From Macrocybe gigantea (lineage: Eukaryota; Basidiomycota; Agaricomycetes; Agaricales; Callistosporiaceae): 64,000 nucleotides of DNA. This document shows, piece after piece, positions 24,740 to 34,893 of this stretch; the first letter of the stretch is position 1, and every line of letters begins with the position of its first letter. The stretch spans positions 310,001 through 374,000 of the forward strand of contig SJRY01000252.1 of the NCBI GenBank assembly GCA_011319805.1, written 5' to 3'. The notes beneath the pieces are model-generated. The model was not told where the DNA came from. It was given only the letters and a program-made list of their open reading frames with translations, and made no database searches. The translations under genes were made by a program, and so were the position numbers.

Positions 24740-26825
24740 ATGACCAGCTCGTCCTTCTCCTCCCCCGGCCCAACCACACGCTCTCGCACAGGGCTCTTTC
24801 TTTCCTATCGCGAGTCCATTGCACGTTCGGTGGGGCCAAGCAGGCATCCCGCGTACGAAGACAACGAGCATGACGAGAGCGAGAGGCTCATCGCTACCCC
24901 GACCCGCCACGTCGCACTCGACGTGCAGCTCCCGCCCAGATGGTGCGCCCTGCCAGCCTCGTGCCGTTTTCATATCATCCAACCTCATCGCTTTGTCGCC
25001 GCAACAGGGTCGACTATGCTGATCAAGTGCACGAGATCCTCGCTGATACCCAAGCGAAAAGTAGAAAACCCTTTGTTCTCATTTTCGTCGTGCTAATCGC
25101 TTTCTCTCTTTGCTTGCAAGTCACGGCACTGGAAAAGCTCCATGCAAAACATGTCCTTCCCGGATTCTCGGACCGGTCGCATGAAGAACGCGAAATCGAA
25201 ATGCTGACATCAGACATAACCCGCGTGCGTCAACTACGTCCTTTCCCAAAATTTTTTCCCAACGTCGACGACGACGATAGGACTTTCGCCAGTGTCAAAC
25301 TCTTATCCAAAGGATCGGACCGTCTCACGCTTTTCCTCCTGGAAGCGAGCAAAAGAACCACGAAAGCTTGGCAGCAAAGAACGTTCAACGCGGTCTCGCT
25401 GCCAAAGTTCAGGACCTCAGCTCCACATTCAGGAAAAAACAACGTGTATATATGGAAAGTGAGTCGATCGACCTTCTGATTTCATTTCCTTATCGTCATC
25501 TCCCCTCTCGCACTTTGTTTCCCCGCATCCCACACACGTTCATCTTCCTTTTCCTATCTACTTCTCCCGCGATTGATGGCCATGCCACCCGTCCTGTCCC
25601 TCGACGCGGAGCTTGGATCCACTCGAGTCTTGCTAGTGCATCAGCGCGTGTTTGCGCCTTCATGGCGAATTTCTCCTATCTATCTCCCATCTATCGCTTA
25701 TCTCCGTCCAACCGAACGAAAATGTCTTTGTGTTCATTCTTTTTGTCAGAGCTGCAAGGTCATGCGATCAAAAATCAAGACCTGCTGATCGCGTCCGGAT
25801 CCATTTCGCTCAAAGGAACGGAAGGCATGAAGGCTGTCGATGACGACATCGCTGCCGCTGTGAGTTTGTGTCGGCCGCTCTCGCTTTTTGCCACGCCTCA
25901 TTCCGTTCTCTTCCCTATTCCTTTGTCTGTCCTTGACTCCGCCTTCTCCTCGGACTGGATGCATCGCGCGCAATTCTTCCGGCTCCATCGTATGGAACAA
26001 TGTTCTTCTGCTTCTCCTCGGGGTTTGCCTGCCGGGATCCGAAACGCTGGCTTTGACTTTTGAACTTTTGCCCCACCATCAACGGCTTCTACTTCATTTT
26101 ACGCAACAAATTCGCCATTCTTTCAGACACACACTCAATCACAGTCTCTCTCGCTGAGCTCCGGACCAACTACATCCGACATCCAGCAGCGCACGCATGA
26201 GCTGTCCGAGATAGCGAAATCGATTGCGACCCTCGCAGAGCTGTTCAAAGACCTCTCGACGCTTGTCATCGACCAGGGTACGTTGCTCGACTCGGTCGAA
26301 TACAACATCGAGCAGACCGCCATCCGCGTTGGCGAGGCTGTCGTCGAGCTCAAGCAAGCAGAAGGCTATCAGCGCAACACAGGCAGGCGCAAGTGCATCT
26401 TTTTGCTCCTGCTGATCATCTTTGGGCTCGTGATTGTCTTGATTTTCAAACCGAGACGCAGAGCAGCGAGTCCGAGTCCGAATCTGGAGCATGGCCTGCC
26501 CGTTGTGGATGCGTCTGGTGTCGATCGCGTATCCACGGAGACAACGATACCCTTGGCCCCGCGCCGACCGTCGCTGGCGAGGCATCGCACGCACGGGGAC
26601 GTTCCATCGGAATCTTTGTTTGGCAGGTCTGCTGTTGCTGTCGTTGATAGTGAAGACGGAGATGCGGCCTCCGCTGATAAAGGGCGTGGGCTTCTTGGAA
26701 GTCCAAGTACAGGTGGAGTTTCAGCCTCGAGGCGAGAGGCACCGGATGCATTGGAGCCTGAGCCGGTCGGACGAAGGAAGACGCGCTGGACACGTTTGCG
26801 GCAGGGCAGGCATCTCGAGACTTGA
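24740..26825 (+). CDS. TLG2: Qa-SNARE TLG2 (syntaxin 16 type) with C-terminal extension
   Basis: t-SNARE for fusion at the trans-Golgi/endosome. Six exons (24740-24942, 25008-25060, 25121-25224, 25281-25458, 25750-25859, 26127-26825) give 448 residues. The N-terminus contains RTGLFLSYRES, typical of Tlg2/syntaxin 16, followed by the Habc region (VDYADQVHEILADTQAKI; LAAKNVQRGLAAKVQDLS). The SNARE helix ends in LSTLVIDQGTLLDSVEYNIEQ with the zero-layer Gln, and the membrane anchor is CIFLLLLIIFGLVIVLIF. Unusually for a tail-anchored SNARE, about 120 residues follow the anchor and would be lumenal. Yeast Tlg2 also has a shorter lumenal tail. The last two introns are long for this window (291 and 267 nt). 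Confidence 0.9.
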
Positions 26826-26919
26826 CAGTTTTTTTTTAATCTTATCGCTGGTTATTCTTTGAGCTTTGTAAGGCATGACATCATAATAACACGTGCTACA
26901 AAACACAAGACAGCTACCC

Positions 26920-27543
26920 TCACAGTGCAAAGCCATAAAAAATATTGAACAAGCAGAGCCCGACCCACTCTGGGATGCTTCGTGCTTTGGAGGGCTCGTA
27001 TGCATGAAGCGACGCTCCTGGCGCGGGCACAGCCGGAGGTGAAGTCTTGGTCGAGTTGTGTGTGCCTTGCTCGTGGTGGTGGGGCGGGTGTGGCTTGGGG
27101 CTTGGACTCGGTGAACTTGAAAGTGACTCGGATGCTGTGGGCGTAGATGGCGATGCAGTCGAGACCGGGGTACAGGGCGATTTGGTGGGTGATGCGGTGG
27201 TGTTTGAGGGCTTGGAGCTGCCTTCGCCCTCGTCCTGGCTATCCTCGTGCTCGTGCCCATCATGCTCGTCGTCTGCGTGACTCGGCGACGCGCCAGGGCT
27301 TGCTTCAGCCGGCGATGAAGAGTCTGACGCGTCGGGATGGCCGTCCGAGTGCGTTCGTGAGCCCGTATGATCGCGCGAATGCGAATGCGAATGTGACTGC
27401 GAATCCTCGGACAGTGCATCGACGTAACACGTCCCGGTCCTCTCACTGCCAGGCATGGGCAGATTGCACGGCGAAGAACCCGAAGAAGAATCGTCCCGGA
27501 ACCCCGTCGCGCCGCGCATCTTGGCGCAGTCGCCTTCTGACAT
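26920..27543 (-). CDS. His/Ser-rich protein of unknown function
   Basis: A 207-residue open frame from ATG 27543. The N-terminal part has four spaced cysteines (GDCAKM, SPCNLP, GTCYVD); the middle is low complexity with SHSHSHSRDH and DEHDGHEHE, then Ser/Pro-rich; the end is hydrophobic (WVGLCLFNIFYGFAL). The C-terminus resembles a GPI-attachment signal, but no signal peptide is seen in this exon, so an upstream exon may be missing: a possible acceptor lies just before the ATG. His/Asp clusters could bind metal, which is speculation. Overlapping frames on the same strand are also long, so confidence is limited. Confidence 0.45.
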   Translation of the reverse strand: MSEGDCAKMRGATGFRDDSSSGSSPCNLPMPGSERTGTCYVDALSEDSQSHSHSHSRDHTGSRTHSDGHPDASDSSSPAEASPGASPSHADDEHDGHEHEDSQDEGEGSSKPSNTTASPTKSPCTPVSTASPSTPTASESLSSSPSPSPKPHPPHHHEQGTHNSTKTSPPAVPAPGASLHAYEPSKARSIPEWVGLCLFNIFYGFAL

Positions 27544-28547
27544 GCTCGGTTTGGCTGTGCTCGAGTCACATCTTTTTATTTAAAAAAAAAAATCGACGCC
27601 GAAAATTAGAAGAAAGTCATAAGGGGTGATGGGTTGGACTTGCGATGGGAGTTCTCTCTTGGTTAGAAGCGCGTTTCTGTTGGCGAGAACGAGACGGCTC
27701 GCGAGTGCGTTTGTGGCGATCGGCCGCGAACGACGCATGACACAAGCAGAGAGACGCAGAGGACAGAAAGGCGCATGTTTCTTGTTTTCATTCTTGCCCG
27801 TATTTCCTCCTTTCGAGTTGAACGAACGCGGATAGATCTTGCTTTAGTTGGAAAGGCAGAAATCCGTACTCTACCAGAGAGTCAAGGAGGAGGGAGATTA
27901 GGCAACAAGAAAGGCCGGCTTTCTTGGGTTATCTGGCAGTGAGGGACCAGAAGGTGGTGATGAAACGACACCGCTGGCTTTATAAATGCTCAAAGGGCAC
28001 CAGGTATACCCATGCATTGAGATGTAGCCACGCCGGCGTTGTGACTGCGTATCTGATCAAGCGTTTCAGTGGTCCATCAATGGTTGAAACAAGTGAAACG
28101 GACGAAACGATGTCGGAACGCAACCGACGCGATATTGGTAAATTGAAATTCGACCACGTCTTGTCGTCCGACTCGACTCCTCACACTCCGATGAGAATCG
28201 TGGCATCAAGTCTTGTGCTTGGAGAGCATGCCAGAAATGCGCCGTTTCGCCTGGGCGGACTCGACGATGCTGAAGAGCGAAGCAGAGCCAGCGCCAAAAG
28301 AGAGACTCAGCTGGTGAGGCCTACTCGCCAGGGTGGTCAGATTGCGCTTAACAGACGCTTTAGCTGCCGTCGCGAACAAGCAGGCGTTCTCAGGGGCTTG
28401 GTAACAAAATTCTAAATTTAAATACGACTCCCAGCCTCGTCCGTCGGTTTTGGAGTTTCCTTGGCCATACTCACTGACGCTCGACCAGACCAGTGATTCC
28501 ATCGACGCGGCGAGGCACGCGCTGCCCTAAATCGACTCGCGCTACGA
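27544..28547. other. Intergenic region, divergent 5' ends
   Basis: One kb between the His/Ser-rich gene and the MscS gene. It should hold both promoters and possibly an upstream exon of the His/Ser-rich gene. No convincing coding segment was recognised. Confidence 0.5.
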
Positions 28548-31500
28548 ATGTCCTCGCTTCAGATGTCCCAGCTTCGTCACCAGCCATCTCACGATGGCTA
28601 CCGACAGGTTGGGCTTCACCACCCGAATCAGCCAGAAGTCATCGGGGAGGACGGTCCGCCGACGACACCTGGCGCTTCTCCGCCAGAAATGCCGCATCCG
28701 CTGCGACGTGCAGAAACGTCCGGATCGACCGTGCCTCTCGCTGGAGAAGGAGCCTCACAGAGTCGCAGAGGAACGAGTTCTCCGGCTAGAAGCTCGCCTG
28801 GCTATGATCCAGAACGCACTCAAGGCGTATCGGGACGTTACGCCAGCCGACCAACAGCCGAAACTCGAGCTGGGACCTTCTCGCCGGCATCAGGAAGCTG
28901 GAGCACTCGTATGAGGAGTTTGATACCCGCAAGGCCGATCAACCTCACTTGGCCTTCGCGGATGGCGACCTGCCCAAAAACAAGGCGCGTTATCTTGTAT
29001 TTCTCGTTCAGCAGCTCGCTCTGACCGAAGTCTAGTTTACCAAATTGTACAATTATCTGATCAACGTCTCCATTGTCACGAGATGGATCATCTTTATCGT
29101 GCCGATCCTAGGCATTCTCTGGATTCCGGGCATCCTTTCACTCACCACGTTTCCCAATGCCAAAGTCAGTTAATGGTTTCTATCTGCCGTCGTTGTCTCG
29201 TCACAGGTTCACCGGTCGCGTAGATATGGGGAATCAGACTATTGTGGTGGAGCATCTGGTTGACAATCTGCTGGGCAGGTCTGTGCTTCAACGTCTCGCA
29301 TCCCGACATTATGCTGATATCTATGGATAGGATGGTGGGCGGCGCTGGCTATTTCGTGCGTTGCGACAATTTTCAGAAATGCCCCGCCCGCTGAAAACTT
29401 TTTTTTGTGCAGTCGGACTGTGCCCTCGATCCTGAGGTCGACCATTGGCGTCGTAGCAGTGACTACCAGGCGTTACATTGACTGGATGCAGGCACTCCAT
29501 AGGTTGGTCTTTGGTTGATGCTCAAGAATTCCCCTCCGCACGGGAGTATTGAAACCGTCGTTGGCTGCTCCCATTGACAGGTATATCGCTCTTTTCGCGT
29601 GGACTTTATCGATCTGGGTTGCTTGGGACCCGATCATTGACGTTCACCAACGAGAGGACGCTGGAGACAAGAGCATCCGCGCCATCGACTTTGTGGAAAA
29701 TTGCTGTTCGCTTTATTCCTCTGTGCTGCTGTGCTGCTGTTCGAGAAATTCTCCATTCAGTGGATCGCAGGCAAATTCCACGAACGTTCCTATGCCGGTG
29801 TGTCATGCCAGCTGTCATGCCTTCCATGGTGTCATCTCATGCCGGCTGTTTTTCAGAGCGAATCAGTGATCAAAAGTTTGCTGTCAAATCTCTCGTGACG
29901 CTCTATCGTCATTCCACCGATATACCGGGGCGGTTAGACACCCTGCATGACGGTCCCTCCTCCAGGGGCGTGTCCATGATGCCTAAACGTCTCCTGAAAA
30001 GAATTCGCGAAGGCGTCCGTGTTGCCGCCACCACAACCACTACGGCACTTGGGAATGTCGCGTCCGAAATTGCCGGCAGGTGCGCTTGTGGCCTGTTGGT
30101 TGCGGGCTCTACGCAATCGGTCTGACGAGGCATTTTTGTCGCAGCTCGGTCTTGCAACCTAACTCACCGCAAGCGATGGTCAAGACCGCTCTGGAATCGG
30201 CCAATAAGTCAAGACTGGTATTTTTATCCTCCATGATTCCCCGGGATGCTGGTTCTGATGCATGCAAATCAGCTCGCCCGCCGTCTTTTCTATTCATTTG
30301 CAAAACCGGGTTCAGACTATCTCCTTCCGGAAGACATAACGCCTTATTTCCCAGATCCCGAGGAAGCCGAACGTGTGTTCTCACTCTTTGACAAGGACAT
30401 GAATGGAGATGCGACTCGCGACGAGGTGGAGATGGCATGCCTGTAAGTGAAAACTTGCCTTCTCGGCCGATAATGGTGGTTGTCATGGATTGAGCTAGGG
30501 AATTCCATCGCGAACAGCTGTCAATTGAAAATTCTATGCGCGATCTGGATAGCGCGGTCGGAAGGCTTGACAATATCCTAATGTCGGTATATGTCATTGT
30601 CGCGATCCTGATCATCGCTGTCGCTTTGGTGCGGTCGCCTTTAATGTCGGAGGAACTTGCACTGACTATGATACGTTGTCCAGGAGGCACAACTGGTCAC
30701 GTTGGTCACAGGGGCCGGTACCTTGATCCTTGGTGCGTATGTGGTATTAACATCAGCTGTCATTCATGTGCGTTGACGTTGTTCATCGCTCATTTTGAAT
30801 TTATGTAGGTCTGAGCTGGCTAATCGGCGGCAGCCTGCAAGAAGTGCTGACGAGCATCATATTTTTGTTCGTCAAGCATCCGTTCGATGTCGGCGATAGA
30901 GTAATCGCCGCGAAGGAAACGTACACCGTCAAGGAAATACGTTTGCTCAGCACCATTCTTCTTGACGGAAGTGGGATCCTTGTCCAGGCACCGAACACGG
31001 TGCTGAACACTATGGTATGTTTTTGACGACTTTTCCAAATCGCACGTTCGCTCAATCAACCGAACAGTTCATCCAGAACATCCGTCGAAGTCCCCAGGTG
31101 TGCCTGTCCATCCTTGCAAGTCATGAGAGCAACGGTTGACCGCCGTGACTTCCATAGTTGTCGGAAATGTTCACATTTGACGTCAGTTATGCCACGACCT
31201 TTGAGGATCTGGAGAGGCTCCGGGAAAATATGTTGGAATTTGTAAAATCACACAGGCGTGACTACTTGCCCGCGTTTGACGTGGCGGTCAAAGGTACGAT
31301 TATCCGTTTCGCCTCGGATTTAAATCAGCGACGAGCCCTGCGCCCAGACTTCCCTGACCAGGAAAATTGACGCTAACCGTCGACATAAAGTACAGAAGCA
31401 ACGGACAATTGGCCGCACTTAAAGGTAAAGCACACTGCCTCCAGCTGAATTTGGTGGCGTGGCCTGATGGAAAACCCTCGCAGCGAAGAGACGAAACAAG

Positions 31501-32023
31501 TGGATTTGCGCCCTCAAGACCGCCCTTGCCGATGTGAAAATCTACGGACCCAAGGGCAATCCAGATGCCCCACCGCCCACTACTCGATATACCAAGGTGC
31601 CATGGGAAAGTGCTCAGGCCCAAGATCGCAAGTCGGCAGCAGAGCATGCGCATCATCACCCTGAGTCCCGAGCTCCATTGGGCGGCTGGGAACTCTCAGA
31701 CGAGAATGCGGCTATGCGTGCGTTATCAGCCATTTCCCCTTCTTTACATTACGTCTGAAGAATGCTTGGCGACAGGCGACTCTAACGATGTTTTCGGAGA
31801 ATCGGACGAGGTAAGGATGACTGTGCTTGTTTTATGGCCTGGTCTAACTGATGTTCGCTTCTAGCTGTACATGACGAATCCACGAGCAGACACCATCGCC
31901 CGTGACGGCATGCGGCAACGGCCAAGCGCTCAAGTCGTCACGACCATGCCAGTGGCATACATCCCCTCATCATCCTCGGGGCTAGCTGGCAATCATCCCG
32001 AGTCCTTTGATCCCCTGAAATGA
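28548..32023 (+). CDS. Mechanosensitive ion channel, MscS family with EF-hand
   Basis: Resembles the fission yeast Msy1/Msy2 channels of the ER, which combine an MscS pore with a calcium-binding EF-hand. A Ser/Pro-rich N-terminus (28548 on) is followed by SSWDLLAGIRKLEHSYEEFD, several membrane segments (IIFIVPILGILWIPGIL; YIALFAWTLSIWVAW), an EF-hand loop DKDMNGDATRDE at 30390-30425 and the MscS core (GGSLQEVLTSIIFLFVKHPF, DVGDRVIAAKETY). The soluble C-terminus ends FDPLK at 32023. Intron 28985-29035 needs a GC donor. The frame changes by one base near 28861-28863; reading AAAA instead of AAA restores PTAENSSWDLL. Many short introns were joined by eye, so exact ends are approximate. Confidence 0.85.
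30390..30425 (+). other. EF-hand calcium-binding loop in MscS channel
   Basis: Twelve codons encode D-K-D-M-N-G-D-A-T-R-D-E. Positions 1, 3, 5, 7, 9 and 12 are D, D, N, D, T and E, a canonical calcium-coordinating loop between the N-terminal membrane segments and the MscS pore domain. Confidence 0.85.
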
Positions 32024-32187
32024 TTTGACACTATCGGAAATTTTTTGAGTATCTCGATTCTCACATTTTTTTTTTGTTCGCGACCATGCCAGCAATTAAA
32101 TCCAGATATACATAATCATTGAATAAAAAAAGCAAGGCGAAAGAGCAACTGGATAGCAAGGCAATATGGGGAAAAGTAGAGACACGA

Positions 32188-33662
32188 TCAAACCGTCCAT
32201 CCACTAGCTTGTTGATCTGGGCTTCCCCAACCTGCCGCCGCAGCGCCTCCACCCCAAGCGCTGGTCGCTCCTGCTGAAGAGCCGGGACTGGTGCCCCAAG
32301 TCCCTGTGGCAGCACCACCGCGGGCTGGGCTGGTGCTACCCCATCCTCCCCCAGCCGCTGCGTTGGTTCCCCATCCTCCTCCCCCGCCACCACTAGAAGT
32401 CCAGCCACCATCAACGGCATGCCCATTAGGCTGCTGCTCGCCGTTCGTCAACATGTCTAGCTCCGGTTGGGTTTTGAGAGCTAAAATGAGGTTAGCGAGC
32501 TTTGTTTGCAGCTCCGCGAGACCCTGGGCGAGGGGGCGTTATCAGCTAAAACAAAACGACTAAAAAGTTGGCCTTGCATGCCTTCATGACGACCTCTTGA
32601 GGACCCAGACTGCCATCTGTTTCCACGTCAAAATAGAATTGGTTTGGTTTAGCATTGAAATCAAAGGGCTCGTCATCCCTGGGAGGTTCCTCCTCTTTTG
32701 CGTTCTCGCTGAGCGGCCACTCGGTTTTGATGTCCGTCTCGTACCAGTAGGTGGTGTGTCGTAGTTTATTATGTGGATCATATTCGAAAGCAACTGCTGA
32801 ACAAGGTGACCATTTTGCATGCTCTTTAGCGATACCCTGAAACGAACATGAACTCCTGAACAAGACGGCAATAGTTGGGCGCGAGGAAACACCTTTTTAG
32901 CGATACATCGAAGTTTCAACTCCTGCCCTTTGCGGATTTTGCAAATCAACACTGGCGGCACATTCGGGTCATCTTGATGAATCTCTTCGTGAGCAGGAAA
33001 GAAAAGAAAGCACAGGCTGACCGAAGCCAACCTTTCCCTACTGGGTGACCGAAGCGTTCGCCACGCTTTGATAGCTCTTCGCCGGCTTCCGGTAATCCCT
33101 CCTCACTCCCCCATGTCCCTGGAGTGCCGGGAGGAACAACATCGAGGTGGTGGCTGGTGACATCCATGGTATGATGATCTTGACAAGAGACGTGGAGGGT
33201 TAACATTATCGAGCAGTTGTCACAGCCAGCCAACATGTGCAGTCCTGTTGGGTTGGGTGTTAACATTTTTCTACCTGTTCATGCTGAAGAACTTGCTCGT
33301 GTGTAGCGTATAGCCTCGTCGCAATTCGAGCTCCAGAGGGGGACCATGCCAAGTCGATGTGCGATAAATTCATCTGGAAGCACTGTGGTATTCGATTCAA
33401 TTTCAACAATATCTATGGCTGTAACGACTGGTCTATATCTCCGTCAAAGATAACCAATAATCAGCGCGCACCGACGGTGGGGATATCCGCCATCATGACT
33501 CTCCGCAACGAATTGGCAAATCTGAGCAAGTGGCATGAGCTATGAGGCAATGGAGGAAATGTGACAAACCTACGCAAGGTCGACATTCTTGAGAACGAAG
33601 TTTACTCTGTCCCTTTTGAGTTCGCGTATATGTACAATGGGTTCGAGTTCTTGGTGTTGCAT
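32188..33662 (-). CDS. RPB3: RNA polymerase II subunit RPB3 (one-base frame break; GW-rich tail)
   Basis: Alpha-like subunit that nucleates Pol II assembly with RPB11. ATG at 33662 gives [19 protein letters not shown], then [24 protein letters not shown] and the zinc-loop region, then [17 protein letters not shown] and [18 protein letters not shown]. The zinc loop should read DCTCLAGCDNC with four cysteines. The sequence lacks one base at about 33232, so CTC and GCDNC lie in different frames. Intron 33245-33296 has a GC donor. The C-terminus carries an unusual Gly/Ala/Ser tail with about seven Trp residues, mostly as GWG or TWG, ending SGWTV at 32188-32190. As RPB3 is essential, the break is most likely a sequencing error. 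Confidence 0.92.
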
Positions 33663-34893
33663 GTCAGGAGTGTCTGGATCGTTCGTCAATGGTTGTTTGC
33701 ATAGGGTTACAGAGTGGGAAGGCTTTAGCCTCTGTTGCTAACAGATGCAAATAATCACATTGGCTCCGTCCCTGCCAAAAAAAAACGTCGCTCAGGAGCC
33801 ACCGCGATGTCAAACATCTTCTTTAAGGGTCCTCGCGCTCGGGGTGCCGTATTTTGGCTCTGCGGGTTGCATACTTTAGAGGTATGTCGCGAACAATACA
33901 ATTTTGCGGATCTGATTGCAGTGACAAGTAACGGCATGCATCGGAACTTGTACAAGTTCAACGCGGGTATATATCTAGCACCCGCCTTGTGCGATTTTTA
34001 TGACTACTCAGTGACGGGATTACGGTTGTAGTGCGACTCGCGGGAAATGCTCGACTCGGAGGACAACTGTTCGCTTTATTATAGGGTGACACCCCATCTA
34101 TCACCCACCGTGACTCTTCGCTCGTAATGGAGTCGCGTATAGAAGCACACCCATCAGCGAGGTCAGTCATGTGTGAGCCGTTGATATAATATGCCGAAAT
34201 TTTCGTCCAAGGATCATTAGACTTTAATTCTCTTATCAAGTACGCGTCGATCGTCAGATTTCCCTCCATTCACGTAGTCCCCAACAATGCTACTTGACCC
34301 TTGGGAACGAGCAATGTGAATGGTGTTTCCTCTGAACCACGTTGGGTAGTATGTTCTCATCCCATCCGCCAGGATCTGCGTTTTCTCCATAAGCCATAGC
34401 CGGTGCCCTGGTCTGCCGCATTCGTGAGTATTCCGGCGCCATAATACGATTCAGTCATGTTTGACGTACGACAGGTATCGAAATTTTGCAGCCTTGTTCA
34501 ACATACTCCTTTGAGGAGGCTCCCCTGCAAAGCTTGTCGGTCAATATGCTGAACGCGCTGTAACTGGATCCAGACACAGAAAACTTTGTGCACGGCCGAT
34601 TGACTGGAAGCCGAAAGAAGTATGTGCAATCGTGACGATAATCTCGGGTAAAATTCAAGATGCTTGCTGCATTCGGCAGGTCTCTGTTCAACCGCGGAAA
34701 TCCTGGGTCCCGCGGATATGCAAAAGGTCCATTCTCTTAACATCATTTGTTTTGTTGTAGCCCTGAGCGTGATACAGAGGAGAGTTCCGTGGAGTGACAG
34801 CCGTTCCCGTGTTCGCCAGACCGCGTTACGATAAAAGCGCATGGGGTATATGTGTTTGTAAATATCTCTTTCGCTACATCGTTCCCCTCCAAG
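33663..34893. other. Intergenic region, divergent 5' ends, no supported gene
   Basis: About 1.2 kb between RPB3 and the acyl-CoA ligase. Open frames such as 33735-34031 (plus) and 34498-34935 (minus) have no recognisable motifs or conserved architecture. Confidence 0.55.

Noticed and set aside
26721..27569. A 282-codon minus frame overlapping the His/Ser-rich gene and TLG2 3' end
   Set aside because: Basic low-complexity translation running antisense into TLG2 coding sequence; the 26920-27543 frame has more protein-like features.
33735..34031. A 98-codon plus frame upstream of the ligase
   Set aside because: No motif, no splice context, no similarity to neighbours; likely chance.
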